Part shown: positions 1-8,544 of the stretch, piece by piece
How positions within the stretch are numbered: the first letter of the stretch is position 1
Layout of the letters: each line of letters begins with the position of its first letter
Assembly (NCBI RefSeq): GCF_007827045.1
Contig: NZ_RPFW01000003.1
Location: 992,001-1,056,000 of the forward strand
Origin: Trebonia kvetii
Lineage (GTDB): Bacteria > Actinomycetota > Actinomycetes > Streptosporangiales > Streptosporangiaceae
Direction of reading: 5' to 3'
Length of the DNA stretch: 64,000 nucleotides
Translations under genes and position numbers: made by a program
Notes under the pieces: model-generated
Seen by the model: the letters and a program-made list of their open reading frames with translations, nothing else
The model's database searches: none
What the model was told of the DNA's origin: nothing

Positions 1-111
1 TCGAAGTTTCCGCAGGGTAGCGCCGTGCGGGACCGCGCTCGCCGCGGCCAGCGCGCCGTCCCCCGATTGTCTCGCCCGTGCAACGTTCTTGTGAAACCGC
101 CGCGGACCCCC

Positions 112-138
112 TTGACGGAAATATGTAAGTAGGGTCAA
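112..138 (+). promoter_or_regulatory. Candidate promoter/operator of the amino-sugar operon
   Basis: A TTGACG hexamer at 112-117 resembles a -35 box. A 17-nt spacer leads to TCAACT at 135-140, a weak -10. The TTGAC at 112-116 and GTCAA at 134-138 form an inverted repeat, which could be an operator for the ROK regulator encoded at 3317-4426. The rest of 1-203 shows nothing else I can name. The call rests on pattern only. Confidence 0.3.
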
Positions 139-203
139 CTAACAAAAAACCTGGGCCGCCGCGTCGGACGGCCCGGCTCATTGCACAGAGAAGAGACCCC
201 CTG

Positions 204-1460
204 ATGGACAAGAAGTTCGCGAGGCGCATCTGCGGTGGCGCAGCGCTCGCCGCCGCAGCCACGCTGGCTCTGGCCGCGTGCAGCAGCGGCGGCTCGTCCG
301 CCGGTGGTGGCGGCGGCACGACCACCCTCAAGCTCGTGGTCGCCGACTACGGCACCGGACCGAGCAACGCGAGTGCTAAGTACTGGGACGGAATCGTCTC
401 CGCCTTCGAGAAGGCCCACTCCGACATCAAGGTGAACGTCACCTCGATCCCGTGGACCAACTTCGACCAGCAGGTCCAGACGATGGTCCAGAACAAGCAG
501 TACCCGGACATCACCGAGGGCGACTACTACGCCAACTACGCCCAGGACGGACTGCTCTACTCCGCCTCCGACGTGCTCTCGGACCCAGGCAACCTGCTGC
601 CGGCGTTCAAGGCGCAGGGCACCGTGAACGGCACCCAGTACGGCATGCCGTTCACCACCTCCAGCCGCACCCTGTTCTACAACAAGAAGCTGTTCACGCA
701 GGCCGGCATCACGGCCGCCCCGCAGACCTGGGCCGACGTCGAGGCCGACGCGGCGAAGATCAAGGCCCTGGGCGACGTGGGCTTCGGCCTTCCGCTTGGC
801 GCCGAGGAGGCGCAGGCCGAGTCGCTGCTGTGGATGCTCGGCAACGGCGGCGGTTACCAGACCGCCGGCAAGTACACCATCGACAGCCCGGCCAACATCG
901 CGACCTTCACCTATCTCAAGGGCCTGGTGGCCGCCGGCGATACCGAGCCCAACCCGGGCACCGTCAACCGCACCGACCTGTGGCAGAAGTTCGCGCAGGG
1001 CACCGTGGGTATGATCAACGGCTCCCCGGCCCTCATCCCGATCATCGAGTCGGCCGGCGTCCTGAAGGACTCCGACTGGACCTCGGTCCCGATCGCCGGC
1101 AAGACCGGCCCGCTCACCGTCACCCTCGGAGTCTGCGACAACGTCGCCGCCTTCAAGGCGAACGGCCACCAGGCACAGATCAAGGAATTCCTCGACTTCG
1201 CCTACCAGGACAAGTACCAGCTGGCCTTCGACAAGGAGTACGACCTGCTCCCGGCGACGACCACCGCCACCAAGGCGCTGTCCACCGACGCGGTGTTCTC
1301 CCCGTTCCTTACCGCGCTGCCGAACTCGGTACAGTACCCGAGCGACACCGCGTGGGCCAACGAGAAGACCAAGATTCAGCAGACGATCGGCACCGCCGTC
1401 ACCGGCGACCCGAAGACGGTGCTGACCCAGCTGGAGCAGTCGGCCACGGCCGCCAGCTAA
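204..1460 (+). CDS. Sugar ABC transporter substrate-binding lipoprotein
   Basis: A 418-aa extracellular solute-binding protein of the family-1 carbohydrate type. The N-terminus is positively charged (MDKKFARR), then hydrophobic, and ends in a lipobox LALAAC, so it should be lipid-anchored outside the membrane. A Ser/Gly-rich linker precedes the folded domain. The length is normal for the family. It starts an operon with two MalF/MalG-type permeases, a ROK regulator, a ROK kinase and glucosamine-6-phosphate deaminase, so the likely ligand is N-acetylglucosamine, chitobiose or another amino sugar (inferred from context, not from binding residues). A purine-rich GAGAAGAGA lies upstream of the ATG. 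Confidence 0.88.
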   Translation: MDKKFARRICGGAALAAAATLALAACSSGGSSAGGGGGTTTLKLVVADYGTGPSNASAKYWDGIVSAFEKAHSDIKVNVTSIPWTNFDQQVQTMVQNKQYPDITEGDYYANYAQDGLLYSASDVLSDPGNLLPAFKAQGTVNGTQYGMPFTTSSRTLFYNKKLFTQAGITAAPQTWADVEADAAKIKALGDVGFGLPLGAEEAQAESLLWMLGNGGGYQTAGKYTIDSPANIATFTYLKGLVAAGDTEPNPGTVNRTDLWQKFAQGTVGMINGSPALIPIIESAGVLKDSDWTSVPIAGKTGPLTVTLGVCDNVAAFKANGHQAQIKEFLDFAYQDKYQLAFDKEYDLLPATTTATKALSTDAVFSPFLTALPNSVQYPSDTAWANEKTKIQQTIGTAVTGDPKTVLTQLEQSATAAS

Positions 1461-1498
1461 CCAGCTGAGCAACACCAGCATCAGCTAGCGATTCGCGT

Positions 1499-1523
1499 GT
1501 GGGGCCCGGCCTCCGGGCCCCAC
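1499..1523 (+). terminator. Intercistronic hairpin after the binding-protein gene
   Basis: A perfect 11-bp inverted repeat (GTGGGGCCCGG, 3-nt loop, CCGGGCCCCAC) lies between the binding-protein and permease genes. There is no U-tract. Such hairpins often act as partial terminators or protect the 3' end of the upstream message, raising binding protein relative to permease. That role is inferred. Confidence 0.6.
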
Positions 1524-1539
1524 GCACCCCCCGAACCAC

Positions 1540-2442
1540 ATGAGGATGTACCCGATGCCCGCCCTCCGCCGCCTGGCGCCATTGCTATGGCTCGGCCCCG
1601 CCGTCGCACTCATCGGCGTGGTCGTGCTCTGGCCGGTCGTGGTCATGGTGCAGTCGTCGTTCCAGCGCATCGGCGGCGAGGGTTTCGTCGCCGGCTACAA
1701 CGGCACCGACAACTTCCGGCATCTCTTCGACGAGCCCGACTTCCTCTCGGTCCTCCTGCGCACCGTGATCTGGGTCGTGGTCGTCGTGGCCGTCACCGTG
1801 CTGATCTCGCTGGGCCTGGCCCAGCTCTTCAACCAGAAATTCCCCGGTCGCCAAGTGACCAGGTGGGCGCTGATCATCCCCTGGGCCGCCTCGGTGATGA
1901 TGACCGCGCTGATCTTCAAGTGGGCGCTCGACCCGAACGTCGGCGTCATCAACGTGATCCTGCACCGCATCGGCGTGGTCAAGACGCTCGGCTCGAACCA
2001 GGCGGACTGGCTCGGCAACCCGACAAGCGCCCTGCTGTGGATGATGGGCGTCGCGGTCTTCGTCTCGCTGCCGTTCACCACCTACGCCATCTTGTCCGGC
2101 AGGCAGGGCATCCCCCAGGACGTGTACGAGGCGGCCTCCATCGACGGCGCGACCTCATGGAAGGCCTACCTGCGGGTGACGCTGCCGCTGCTGCGGCCGG
2201 CCATCCTGGTGGCGACGCTGATCAACGTCATCAACGTGTTCAACTCCTTCCCGATCATCTGGGAGATGACCCGCGGCGGCCCCGGCTACCAGACCGCCAC
2301 GAGCACCATCTTCATGATCGACCTCAAGCAGGGCAACGTGGGTGAGTCGGCGGCCATGTCGGCCATCAACTTCCTGCTCGTGATCGTCATCGTCCTCGTC
2401 TACCTGTCCACCACTCGCTGGAAGGAGCAGGTCGACCGATGA
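1540..2442 (+). CDS. Carbohydrate ABC transporter permease, MalF type
   Basis: A 300-aa integral membrane permease. The first membrane helix (about residues 12-32) follows a short basic N-terminus. The typical cytoplasmic EAA loop, which docks on the ATPase, is visible as EAASIDGATSWKAYLRVTLP. The order binding protein, MalF-like, MalG-like is standard for CUT1 sugar importers. The stop overlaps the next start by 4 nt (ATGA), indicating translational coupling. No ATPase gene lies in the operon. In actinomycetes a shared MsiK-like ATPase commonly serves such systems, and I infer the same here. Confidence 0.9.
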   Translation: MRMYPMPALRRLAPLLWLGPAVALIGVVVLWPVVVMVQSSFQRIGGEGFVAGYNGTDNFRHLFDEPDFLSVLLRTVIWVVVVVAVTVLISLGLAQLFNQKFPGRQVTRWALIIPWAASVMMTALIFKWALDPNVGVINVILHRIGVVKTLGSNQADWLGNPTSALLWMMGVAVFVSLPFTTYAILSGRQGIPQDVYEAASIDGATSWKAYLRVTLPLLRPAILVATLINVINVFNSFPIIWEMTRGGPGYQTATSTIFMIDLKQGNVGESAAMSAINFLLVIVIVLVYLSTTRWKEQVDR

Positions 2443-3320
2443 TCACCGAGACCAAGCCCGCCCCGCGCCTGCGTGCCACGGCGAAGCCCGCCTCCCTGGC
2501 CCGCCGGCCGCTGCGCACCTGGTTCATCGCCGCAGCCGCCTACCTCATCGCCCTGATCTTCCTGCTGCCGTACCTCGAGATGCTCGTGATGGCCGGGCGG
2601 CCGAACAGCGAGCTCGGCGACCCGACCATCCTCCCGAAGCACTTCACGTTCACCAACTTCACCACCCTGTGGTCGGGCGGCGGCCTTGGCGGCAGCATCG
2701 GCACGAGCCTGCAGATCGCGGCGGGCGCCACCGTGATCGTGCTGCTCGTCGCCCTGCCTGCCGCCTACTGCACGGCGCGCCGCAAGTTCCGCGGCCGTAC
2801 CGCGTTCCTGCTGCTCGTGCTCGCGACCCAGATGTTCCAGCCGGCGGCCATGCTGGTCGGCATTCAGCGGGAGTTCACCAACTTCGGCGTGCCGCCCACG
2901 CTGTCGCTGATCATCATCAACGCCGGCTTCAACCTCGCCTTCGCGGTGTGGATTCTCAACGCCTTCTTCTCCTCGATTCCCGAGGAGCTCGAGGAGGCGT
3001 CCATGGTCGACGGCCTGGGACGGTTCGGCGCCCTGCTGCGGATCACGCTGCCGCTGGCCGCGCCGGGCATCGTGACCGCGCTGATCTTCACCTTCATCTC
3101 GGCGTGGAACGAGTTCCTCGTCGCGCTCACGCTCAGCCTCGGGCAGCAGCCGTCTCAGCAGCCGCTTACCGTCGCGATTAACCAGTACATCGGCGAGTAC
3201 TCTGTCGACTGGGGGCACCTGTTCGCGGCCGGCCTGGTCGCCACCGTGCCTGTCATCATCTTGTTCGCATTTATCGAGCGGCGTGTCGTGAGCGGACTGA
3301 CAGCGGGAGCGGTTAAGTGA
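2439..3320 (+). CDS. Carbohydrate ABC transporter permease, MalG type
   Basis: A 293-aa partner permease. It has a basic, proline-rich cytoplasmic N-terminus, about six membrane helices, and the EAA motif EEASMVDGLGRFGALLRITL in the fourth cytoplasmic loop. The C-terminal helix ends in FAFIERRVVSGLTAGAVK, typical of MalG-type subunits. It overlaps the preceding permease and the following ROK regulator gene by 4 nt each, so all three are probably translated from one message. It should form a heterodimeric channel with the product of 1540-2442. Confidence 0.9.
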   Translation: MITETKPAPRLRATAKPASLARRPLRTWFIAAAAYLIALIFLLPYLEMLVMAGRPNSELGDPTILPKHFTFTNFTTLWSGGGLGGSIGTSLQIAAGATVIVLLVALPAAYCTARRKFRGRTAFLLLVLATQMFQPAAMLVGIQREFTNFGVPPTLSLIIINAGFNLAFAVWILNAFFSSIPEELEEASMVDGLGRFGALLRITLPLAAPGIVTALIFTFISAWNEFLVALTLSLGQQPSQQPLTVAINQYIGEYSVDWGHLFAAGLVATVPVIILFAFIERRVVSGLTAGAVK

Positions 3321-4426
3321 ACTCAGGCGGAGTGCGTCCCCGCCCGCTGCGCCCGATGGGCAAGCTGCTCGCCGAGGACACCAGACGCCACCACCGTTCA
3401 CTCCTGCTCCAGCACCTGTTCGCCGAGGGCCCCGCCTCCCGGGCCGACCTCGCCAGGGCCACCGGCCTCACCAGGGTCACCGTCTCCGACCTGGTGGGCG
3501 CGCTCATCGCCGACGGCCTGCTCGGCGAGCTCGGCACGCCGGCCGAGAGCAAGGTCGGCAAGCCGCCGACGCTCGTCGGCCTGCTCGCCGACGCCACCTG
3601 CATCATCGCGCTCGACCTGTCACCGGACGACCGGATGACCGGGGCGGTGGTCAACCTCTTCGGCCAGGTCAAGGCCCGCGCGGAGGCGCCACTCGACGGC
3701 GCCAGCGGCGAGGACGCGGTCCGCATCGCGGTCGGCCTGGCGGAACGGCTGCGCGATACCGCCGACCGTCCGGTGCTCGGCGTCGGCGTCGGCACGCCCG
3801 GCGTGGTCGACGGGCGCGGCGTGATCCTCGACGCGCACAACCTCCACTGGGCAGGCGTCGACCTGACCGGCATCCTGCACCGCCGGCTCGGACTGCCCGT
3901 CTACGTTGCCAACGACGCGAACACGGCGGTGCTCGCCGAGTACACATTCGGCGGGACGACGGCGGCGGACCTGATGCTGCTGCGGATCGGGACCGGCGTG
4001 GGCGCCGGCCTCGTCGTCGGCGGCTCACTTGTCCAGGGGCACGCCTGGGCCGCGGGCGAGATCGGTCACGTCGTCACCGATCCGTCCGGCGTGCGCTGCG
4101 CCTGCGGTAAGACCGGCTGCCTGGAGACCATCCTGTCCGTGCCGCACCTGCGGCAAAGCGACCGGTCGCTCGGCTCTGTCGGCACCGTGGTCGGCGAGGT
4201 CGTCGCGCCGGTTGTCGCCGCGCTCAACCTGCACGAGGTCGTCCTCGCGGGCCCGCCTGACCTGCTCGACGGCGAGCTGCGGGAGGCTCTCGACCGGTGT
4301 GTCCGCGACCGGGTGATGGCCACCTCGTCGGCCGACCTGGTGGTGCGCATGTCGCCGCTCGGCGACGACGTGGTGCTCGTCGGCGCCGCGGTGCTGGTGC
4401 TCTCGGCTGAACTGGGTGTTTCGTGA
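3317..4426 (+). CDS. ROK-family transcriptional regulator
   Basis: A 369-aa protein with an N-terminal winged helix (about residues 20-70; ASRADLARATGLTRVTVSDL is the helix-turn-helix) fused to a ROK sugar-kinase-like fold. The zinc-binding signature of the family is present as CACGKTGCLE. The usual N-terminal phosphate loop DxGxT of ROK kinases is degenerate (DLSPDDRMTGAVV), fitting a NagC/Mlc-like regulator rather than an enzyme. Position inside the operon suggests autoregulation of amino-sugar uptake genes. Start GTG at 3317 overlaps the upstream permease stop; the downstream kinase gene overlaps by 4 nt. Confidence 0.88.
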   Translation: MNSGGVRPRPLRPMGKLLAEDTRRHHRSLLLQHLFAEGPASRADLARATGLTRVTVSDLVGALIADGLLGELGTPAESKVGKPPTLVGLLADATCIIALDLSPDDRMTGAVVNLFGQVKARAEAPLDGASGEDAVRIAVGLAERLRDTADRPVLGVGVGTPGVVDGRGVILDAHNLHWAGVDLTGILHRRLGLPVYVANDANTAVLAEYTFGGTTAADLMLLRIGTGVGAGLVVGGSLVQGHAWAAGEIGHVVTDPSGVRCACGKTGCLETILSVPHLRQSDRSLGSVGTVVGEVVAPVVAALNLHEVVLAGPPDLLDGELREALDRCVRDRVMATSSADLVVRMSPLGDDVVLVGAAVLVLSAELGVS

Positions 4427-5439
4427 ACGGTGACTTGCGGGTCGGCCTCGATATCGGTGCGACCAAGGTGCTCGGCGCGGTGGTGGACAACGACGGCGCT
4501 GTCGTCGCGCAGTCGCGGCAGCCCACCCGGCTCGGCGCCGAGGGCGTCCTCACCACCGCGACGAGCGTGCTGGACAGTCTCGCCAAGGATCTCGACGGCG
4601 TCCTGCCCGCGCACATCGGCATCGGGGTGTGCGGGATCGTGGACCGCGACAGCGGCGCGGTCAGTCACGCGGTCAACCTCGGCATCGGCGAGGCGTTCCC
4701 CCTTGCCGCACTGCTGGCCGACCGGACCGGTGCCGAGGTCCTGATCGAGAACGACGTGCTCGCCGCCACGTGGGGCGCGCACGTGGTCAGCGGCATCGAC
4801 GACCTGGCCTTCCTGAGCGTCGGCACCGGACTCGCGGCCGGCTTCGTCCTGTCGGGAAAGCTGCGGCGCGGCGCACACGGCGCGGCCGCCGAGGTCGGGC
4901 ACCTGCCGGTGGACCCGGACGGTCCGCGCTGCTCGTGCGGGCAGCGCGGCTGCCTGGAGCTGAGCGCCTCGGGCTCCACCCTGGCCGCCGCCTGGCCGAC
5001 GGACGGGCAGGTGCCGCCGGCCGCGGCACTGTTCGCCGCCGCCGCCGCGGGAAACACCGAGGCGGTCATGATCCGTGACCGTTTCGCGGGAAGGCTCGCC
5101 GAGGGGATCAGGATCCTCGAACTGTCGGTGGGCCCGGACGCCATCATCATCGGCGGCGGTGTCTCCCATGTGGGCGAACCGCTGCTCGCGGCGGTCGCCG
5201 CCGCGCTGCGCGCCCAGGCCGCCGGTTCGCCGTTCCTCACCGCGCTCGACCTGGCCGGCCGGACAAGGCTGCTGCCCGGCCAGGAGCCCGTGGGCGCGAT
5301 CGGCGCGGCCCTGATCGGGAACGCGGGCCTGACCGGGAACGCGGGCCTGACCGGCAGCGCTGGCCTGACCGGCAGCGCTGGCCTGACCGGCAGCGCGGGC
5401 CTGACCGGCAGCGCGGGCCTGATCGGCAGCGCCGGATAG
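4423..5439 (+). CDS. ROK-family sugar kinase (glucose/N-acetylglucosamine kinase type)
   Basis: A 338-aa ROK kinase. It has the ATP-binding motif DIGATKVLGAVV at the N-terminus, the active-site region ENDVLAATWGAH, and the zinc motif CSCGQRGCLE. In contrast to the regulator just upstream, the catalytic motifs are intact, so this is the likely enzyme phosphorylating the imported sugar before NagB. The exact substrate (glucose, GlcNAc or glucosamine) cannot be read from sequence. The C-terminus carries an odd low-complexity tail of six AGLTG(S/N)-type hexapeptides encoded by an 18-bp tandem repeat. Confidence 0.85.
   Translation: MNGDLRVGLDIGATKVLGAVVDNDGAVVAQSRQPTRLGAEGVLTTATSVLDSLAKDLDGVLPAHIGIGVCGIVDRDSGAVSHAVNLGIGEAFPLAALLADRTGAEVLIENDVLAATWGAHVVSGIDDLAFLSVGTGLAAGFVLSGKLRRGAHGAAAEVGHLPVDPDGPRCSCGQRGCLELSASGSTLAAAWPTDGQVPPAAALFAAAAAGNTEAVMIRDRFAGRLAEGIRILELSVGPDAIIIGGGVSHVGEPLLAAVAAALRAQAAGSPFLTALDLAGRTRLLPGQEPVGAIGAALIGNAGLTGNAGLTGSAGLTGSAGLTGSAGLTGSAGLIGSAG
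5323..5430 (+). repeat. Six-unit 18-bp tandem repeat in the kinase 3' end
   Basis: Six consecutive 18-bp units based on GCGGGCCTGACCGGCAGC encode AGLTGS repeats (the first ends in N, the last has I for T). The units are nearly identical at the DNA level, so copy number is probably variable by slippage while staying in frame. Confidence 0.9.
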
Positions 5440-5480
5440 CGCACGCGCATCATGGACATGATCAGGAAAGGAAGCTGCTG

Positions 5481-6266
5481 ATGGAGGTCGTGCCGCTCGG
5501 GTCGGCCCGCGAGATAGCGATGGCCGCGGCGGACATCATCGAGTCTGTCGTCCGCCGCAAGCCCGCCGCGGTACTCGGGCTGGCCACCGGGTCCACGCCG
5601 CTGCCCGCCTACCAGGAGCTGATCCGCCGCCACGAGGCCGGCACCGGCCCGTCCTACGACGGTGTGACCTGCTTCAACCTCGACGAGTACGTCGGACTGC
5701 CCCCCGGGCACGAGCAGAGCTACCGGGCGACCATCGCCCGCGAGCTGACCGACGGCCTCGGCATCAGCCCGGACCGGGTCAACGGACCTGACCCGGACCT
5801 CGACGGCCTGCAGGGCGCGGGGGAGCGCTACGAGGCGCTGATCGCGGCGGCCGGCGGTGTCGACGTGCAGTTCCTCGGCATCGGCTCCGACGGCCACCTG
5901 GCATTCAACGAGCCAGGGTCGTCGCTGGCCAGCCGCACCAGGATCAAGACGCTCACCGAGCAGACGCGCAAGGACAACGCGCGCTTCTTCGGCTCCCCGC
6001 AGGAGGTGCCGACCCACGTGCTGACGCAGGGGCTCGGCACCATTCTCGAGGCCCGCCACCTGCTGCTCATCGCCACCGGCGAGGGCAAGGCGGCCGCGGC
6101 CGCCGCCGCCGTCGAGGGCCCGGTCTCCGCGTCCTGCCCGGCGTCGGTGCTGCAACTGCACCCGCACGTCACGGTGCTGCTCGACCCGGCAGGTGCGGCA
6201 CGGCTCGACCGCCTCGACTACTACACCGAGGTACTCGCCGCCAAGCCCGCCTGGCAGGGCTTCTAA
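5481..6266 (+). CDS. nagB: Glucosamine-6-phosphate deaminase
   Basis: A 261-aa NagB-family enzyme converting glucosamine-6-phosphate to fructose-6-phosphate and ammonia in the cytosol. Visible motifs are LATGSTPLPAY (phosphate binding), FNLDEYVGL (catalytic Asp/Glu region) and LGIGSDGHLAFNEPG (the conserved GxDGHIAFNEP motif). Length matches the family. An AGGAAAGGAAG ribosome-binding site precedes the ATG. It is the last gene of the amino-sugar operon, 41 nt after the kinase. No nagA deacetylase lies in the window, so acetylated sugar would need NagA encoded elsewhere. Confidence 0.95.
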   Translation: MEVVPLGSAREIAMAAADIIESVVRRKPAAVLGLATGSTPLPAYQELIRRHEAGTGPSYDGVTCFNLDEYVGLPPGHEQSYRATIARELTDGLGISPDRVNGPDPDLDGLQGAGERYEALIAAAGGVDVQFLGIGSDGHLAFNEPGSSLASRTRIKTLTEQTRKDNARFFGSPQEVPTHVLTQGLGTILEARHLLLIATGEGKAAAAAAAVEGPVSASCPASVLQLHPHVTVLLDPAGAARLDRLDYYTEVLAAKPAWQGF

Positions 6267-6273
6267 GCGCACG

Positions 6274-6310
6274 CCACCGCCCTGGCGGCAACGCCGCGCC
6301 GCGGCGGTGG
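6274..6310 (+). terminator. Candidate terminator hairpin between convergent genes
   Basis: CCACCGCC (6274-6281) pairs with GGCGGTGG (6303-6310), and GC-rich sequence between them can form a further stem. It lies just after nagB and before the end of the oppositely oriented histidine kinase gene. No U-tract is present. Confidence 0.4.
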
Positions 6311-6357
6311 CCGCGGTCCCGCCACTGCGGCAGCCGCGACGGCGAACGTCCAGACCT

Positions 6358-6373
6358 ATCCCGAACGGTTGCG
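6358..6373 (+). repeat. Dispersed 16-nt motif, copy 1
   Basis: ATCCCGAACGGTTGCG in the nagB/histidine-kinase gap. Near-identical copies occur at 29206, 48722 and 53095, mostly in non-coding DNA. Function unknown. Confidence 0.4.
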
Positions 6374-6436
6374 TGGTTCCACTCGCCGGCACCGGAATGC
6401 CCGAGGATGGCACTGCCATGACGGCGGCCTGCCCTC

Positions 6437-6478
6437 GTTAGTCAGTCTCGGTTAGTCAGTCCCGGTTAGTCAGTCTCG
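6437..6478 (+). repeat. Triple 14-bp tandem repeat at the kinase stop codon
   Basis: Three head-to-tail units of GTTAGTCAGTCYCG. The third unit contains the TAA stop (minus strand) and the last codons of the histidine kinase. Changes in repeat number would not alter most of the protein. Confidence 0.85.
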
Positions 6479-7818
6479 GGGAGCGGCGGAAACGCGAGCG
6501 TGAACGTCGACCCGCCTGGCCCGGTCCGCACCGTGACGGTGCCGTCGTTGGCCCGCGCGACGCCGCCGACGATCGCGAGCCCGAGCCCCGCGCCCGGCGT
6601 GCCCCGGGCCGCGGGCGCCCGGTAGAAGCGCTCGAAGATGCGGGGGAGGTCCGTGTCGGGGATGCCAGGGCCCTGGTCGGTCACCGACACCTGGCCGTTC
6701 TCGACGACCACCCGCACGGTGTCGCCTTCCGGCGTCCATTTGACCGCGTTGCCGATCAGGTTGGTTATCGCACGATCGAGCCCGGCGGGGTCGGCGTGCA
6801 CGAGGCACGGGTGCAGTTCGGAGTCGATGGCCGGGTGCGGCTCGCGCTGCCGCAGCCTACGCACCGCCTCCTCGGTCAGCAGGTCGAGGCGGACGGTCTC
6901 GCGGTGCGGCGGCGACTCGCGGTAGCGGGCGAGGTCGAGGAGGTCGGTGATCAGCTGGTCAAGCTCGGCTGCCTGTTCCCTCGCGGCCCGGACCAGGGCG
7001 GGTGCCTGCGGGTCGGCGAGTCCGGCCCCGTCCTCGAGCAGGTCGAGGTTCGTGGTCAGACTCGTCAGCGGGGTGCGCAGCTCGTGTGACGCGTCGGCGG
7101 TGAGCTGGCGCTGCGCGGTCAGCGACTCGTGCAGTGCGGCAAGCATGGTGTCGAAGGACGACGCAAGCCGCCCCACCTCATCATTGGCCTGCGGGAAGCC
7201 GAGCCGGGAGGTGAGGTCGCGCGTCTTGGTGACGTGCTCGGCGGCCTCGGTGAGCTCGCCGATGGGCCGCAGGATGCGGCCCGCGGTGAGCCGCGCCGCG
7301 CCGTAGGTCAGGCAGGCGGCCGCGACGGTGAGCCCGGCCAGCAGCAGCGCCGCGTCGCGCAGCGCGCCGTCGTCGGCGTTGGCGGGCCGGCTGGTGCGCA
7401 CCAGCCCGCCGGGGTTGTCGGCCCAGGCGACGGTGTAGACGCGGAACTGCTGGCCGTCGTGGTGCTCGTCGGCGAAGTAGGCCGGCTGCGCCTGCCCGGC
7501 TACCGCGACGTCGTGGCCGTCAAGCGGGCCGAACCGGTTGGGCTGCCCGGGTGTCACCGGGCCGGGGATGAGCTGGACCTGCACGCTGCCCACGGTGACC
7601 GGCGTGCTGATGTCGGGGACTGTCCCGCTGCCTCTGCCGCCGGACTGCTTGAGGCTCCGTGCGATGCCGGCGGCCTGCTGGGCCGCGTCGACAAGGGTCG
7701 CATCGACGCGAGACCGCAGGCTCGCGGCATAGAACAGGTAGAGCGCGGTGCTCACCGCCGCGACGACGATCAGCACCCCGGCCGCCGCCGCCACCGAGAC
7801 CCGGTTCCGCAGGGTCAC
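6466..7818 (-). CDS. Sensor histidine kinase, MprB-like
   Basis: A 450-aa membrane kinase. Start GTG at 7818 overlaps the response regulator stop by 4 nt (GTGA). Order: short cytoplasmic N-terminus, TM helix about residues 10-30, extracytoplasmic sensor of roughly 120 residues, second TM helix (LLLAGLTVAAACLTYGA), HAMP linker, H-box SHELRTPLTSL with the phosphorylatable His, then a GHKL ATPase with N-box NLIGNAVKWTPEG and G-boxes DQGPGIPDTD and GAGLGLAIV. It should phosphorylate the regulator encoded at 7815-8495. The signal is unknown; a secreted small protein gene just upstream may be part of the response. Confidence 0.9.
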   Translation of the reverse strand: MTLRNRVSVAAAAGVLIVVAAVSTALYLFYAASLRSRVDATLVDAAQQAAGIARSLKQSGGRGSGTVPDISTPVTVGSVQVQLIPGPVTPGQPNRFGPLDGHDVAVAGQAQPAYFADEHHDGQQFRVYTVAWADNPGGLVRTSRPANADDGALRDAALLLAGLTVAAACLTYGAARLTAGRILRPIGELTEAAEHVTKTRDLTSRLGFPQANDEVGRLASSFDTMLAALHESLTAQRQLTADASHELRTPLTSLTTNLDLLEDGAGLADPQAPALVRAAREQAAELDQLITDLLDLARYRESPPHRETVRLDLLTEEAVRRLRQREPHPAIDSELHPCLVHADPAGLDRAITNLIGNAVKWTPEGDTVRVVVENGQVSVTDQGPGIPDTDLPRIFERFYRAPAARGTPGAGLGLAIVGGVARANDGTVTVRTGPGGSTFTLAFPPLPETD

Positions 7819-8495
7819 CGGGCATCCCGCAGCACGTAGCCGAGCCCGCGCACGGTGTGCAGGACGCGCGGTTCGCCGGCCGCCTCGAGCTTGGCGCGCA
7901 GGTAGCTCATGTAGACCCACAGATTGTCCGAGCGCAGCCCGAAGTCGTATCCCCAGACCGACTGGAAGATCTGCGAGTGGCTGAGCACCCGGCCGGGATT
8001 GCGCAGGAACAGCTCGAGCAGCAGGTACTCGGTCCGGGTGAGGGACACCTCGCGGCCGCCTCGTGTTACCTGGGCCGCGGCGACGTCGAGCACCAGGTCG
8101 CCGTGCGTGAGCCGTTCCGCGCTCGCCGCGTTGCGGCGCAGCAGCGCCCGCAGCCGGGCCCGCAACTCGGCGAGCGCGAACGGCTTGACCAGGTAGTCGT
8201 CGGCGCCTGCGTCCAGCCCGGCGACGCGGTCGTCGACCAGGTCGCGGGCGGTGAGCATGAGGATCGGCGTGGAGTCGCCGCGGGCGCGCAGCCGGCGGCA
8301 TACCTCGAGCCCGTTCGGTTCCGGCATCGCCACGTCGAGCACGATCGCGTCGACGCTGGCGGCCATGAGGCAGGCGAGCGCGGCGCCGCCGCCGTCCGCC
8401 GCCTGCACCTCGTAGCCGTCACGCCCGAGCGCGGTGGACAGCGACCGGCGCACGGCCGGATCGTCGTCGACCACGAGGACCCGCACGTGACTCAT
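7815..8495 (-). CDS. OmpR-family response regulator, MprA-like
   Basis: A 226-aa regulator with an N-terminal receiver domain (acidic pocket DDDP at residues 10-13, phospho-acceptor Asp54 in VLDVAMPEPNG, conserved Lys in LVKPFA) and a C-terminal winged helix with LTRTEYLLLELFLRNPGRVL and YLRAKLEA. It forms an operon with the downstream kinase. A frameshifted, C-terminally truncated copy of this gene lies at 10643-11171, so most of this coding sequence lies in the duplicated unit. Confidence 0.93.
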   Translation of the reverse strand: MSHVRVLVVDDDPAVRRSLSTALGRDGYEVQAADGGGAALACLMAASVDAIVLDVAMPEPNGLEVCRRLRARGDSTPILMLTARDLVDDRVAGLDAGADDYLVKPFALAELRARLRALLRRNAASAERLTHGDLVLDVAAAQVTRGGREVSLTRTEYLLLELFLRNPGRVLSHSQIFQSVWGYDFGLRSDNLWVYMSYLRAKLEAAGEPRVLHTVRGLGYVLRDAR

Positions 8496-8544
8496 TATGC
8501 GCGGGTATCGTGCCGGCCGCCGCCGCTCAGCCGCAGGCCGCTGG

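Noticed and set aside
135..1481. Long open frame opposite the first binding-protein gene
   Set aside because: It mirrors codon bias of the real gene on the other strand; product is Arg/Gly-rich without any domain, while the plus-strand product is a clear lipoprotein.
4665..6419. Long minus-strand frame over the kinase and nagB genes
   Set aside because: Crosses two well-supported genes in antisense; composition is that of a shadow frame and no motif is present.
6437..6478. CRISPR-like repeats
   Set aside because: Units are 14 bp and directly adjacent with no spacers; simple tandem repeat.
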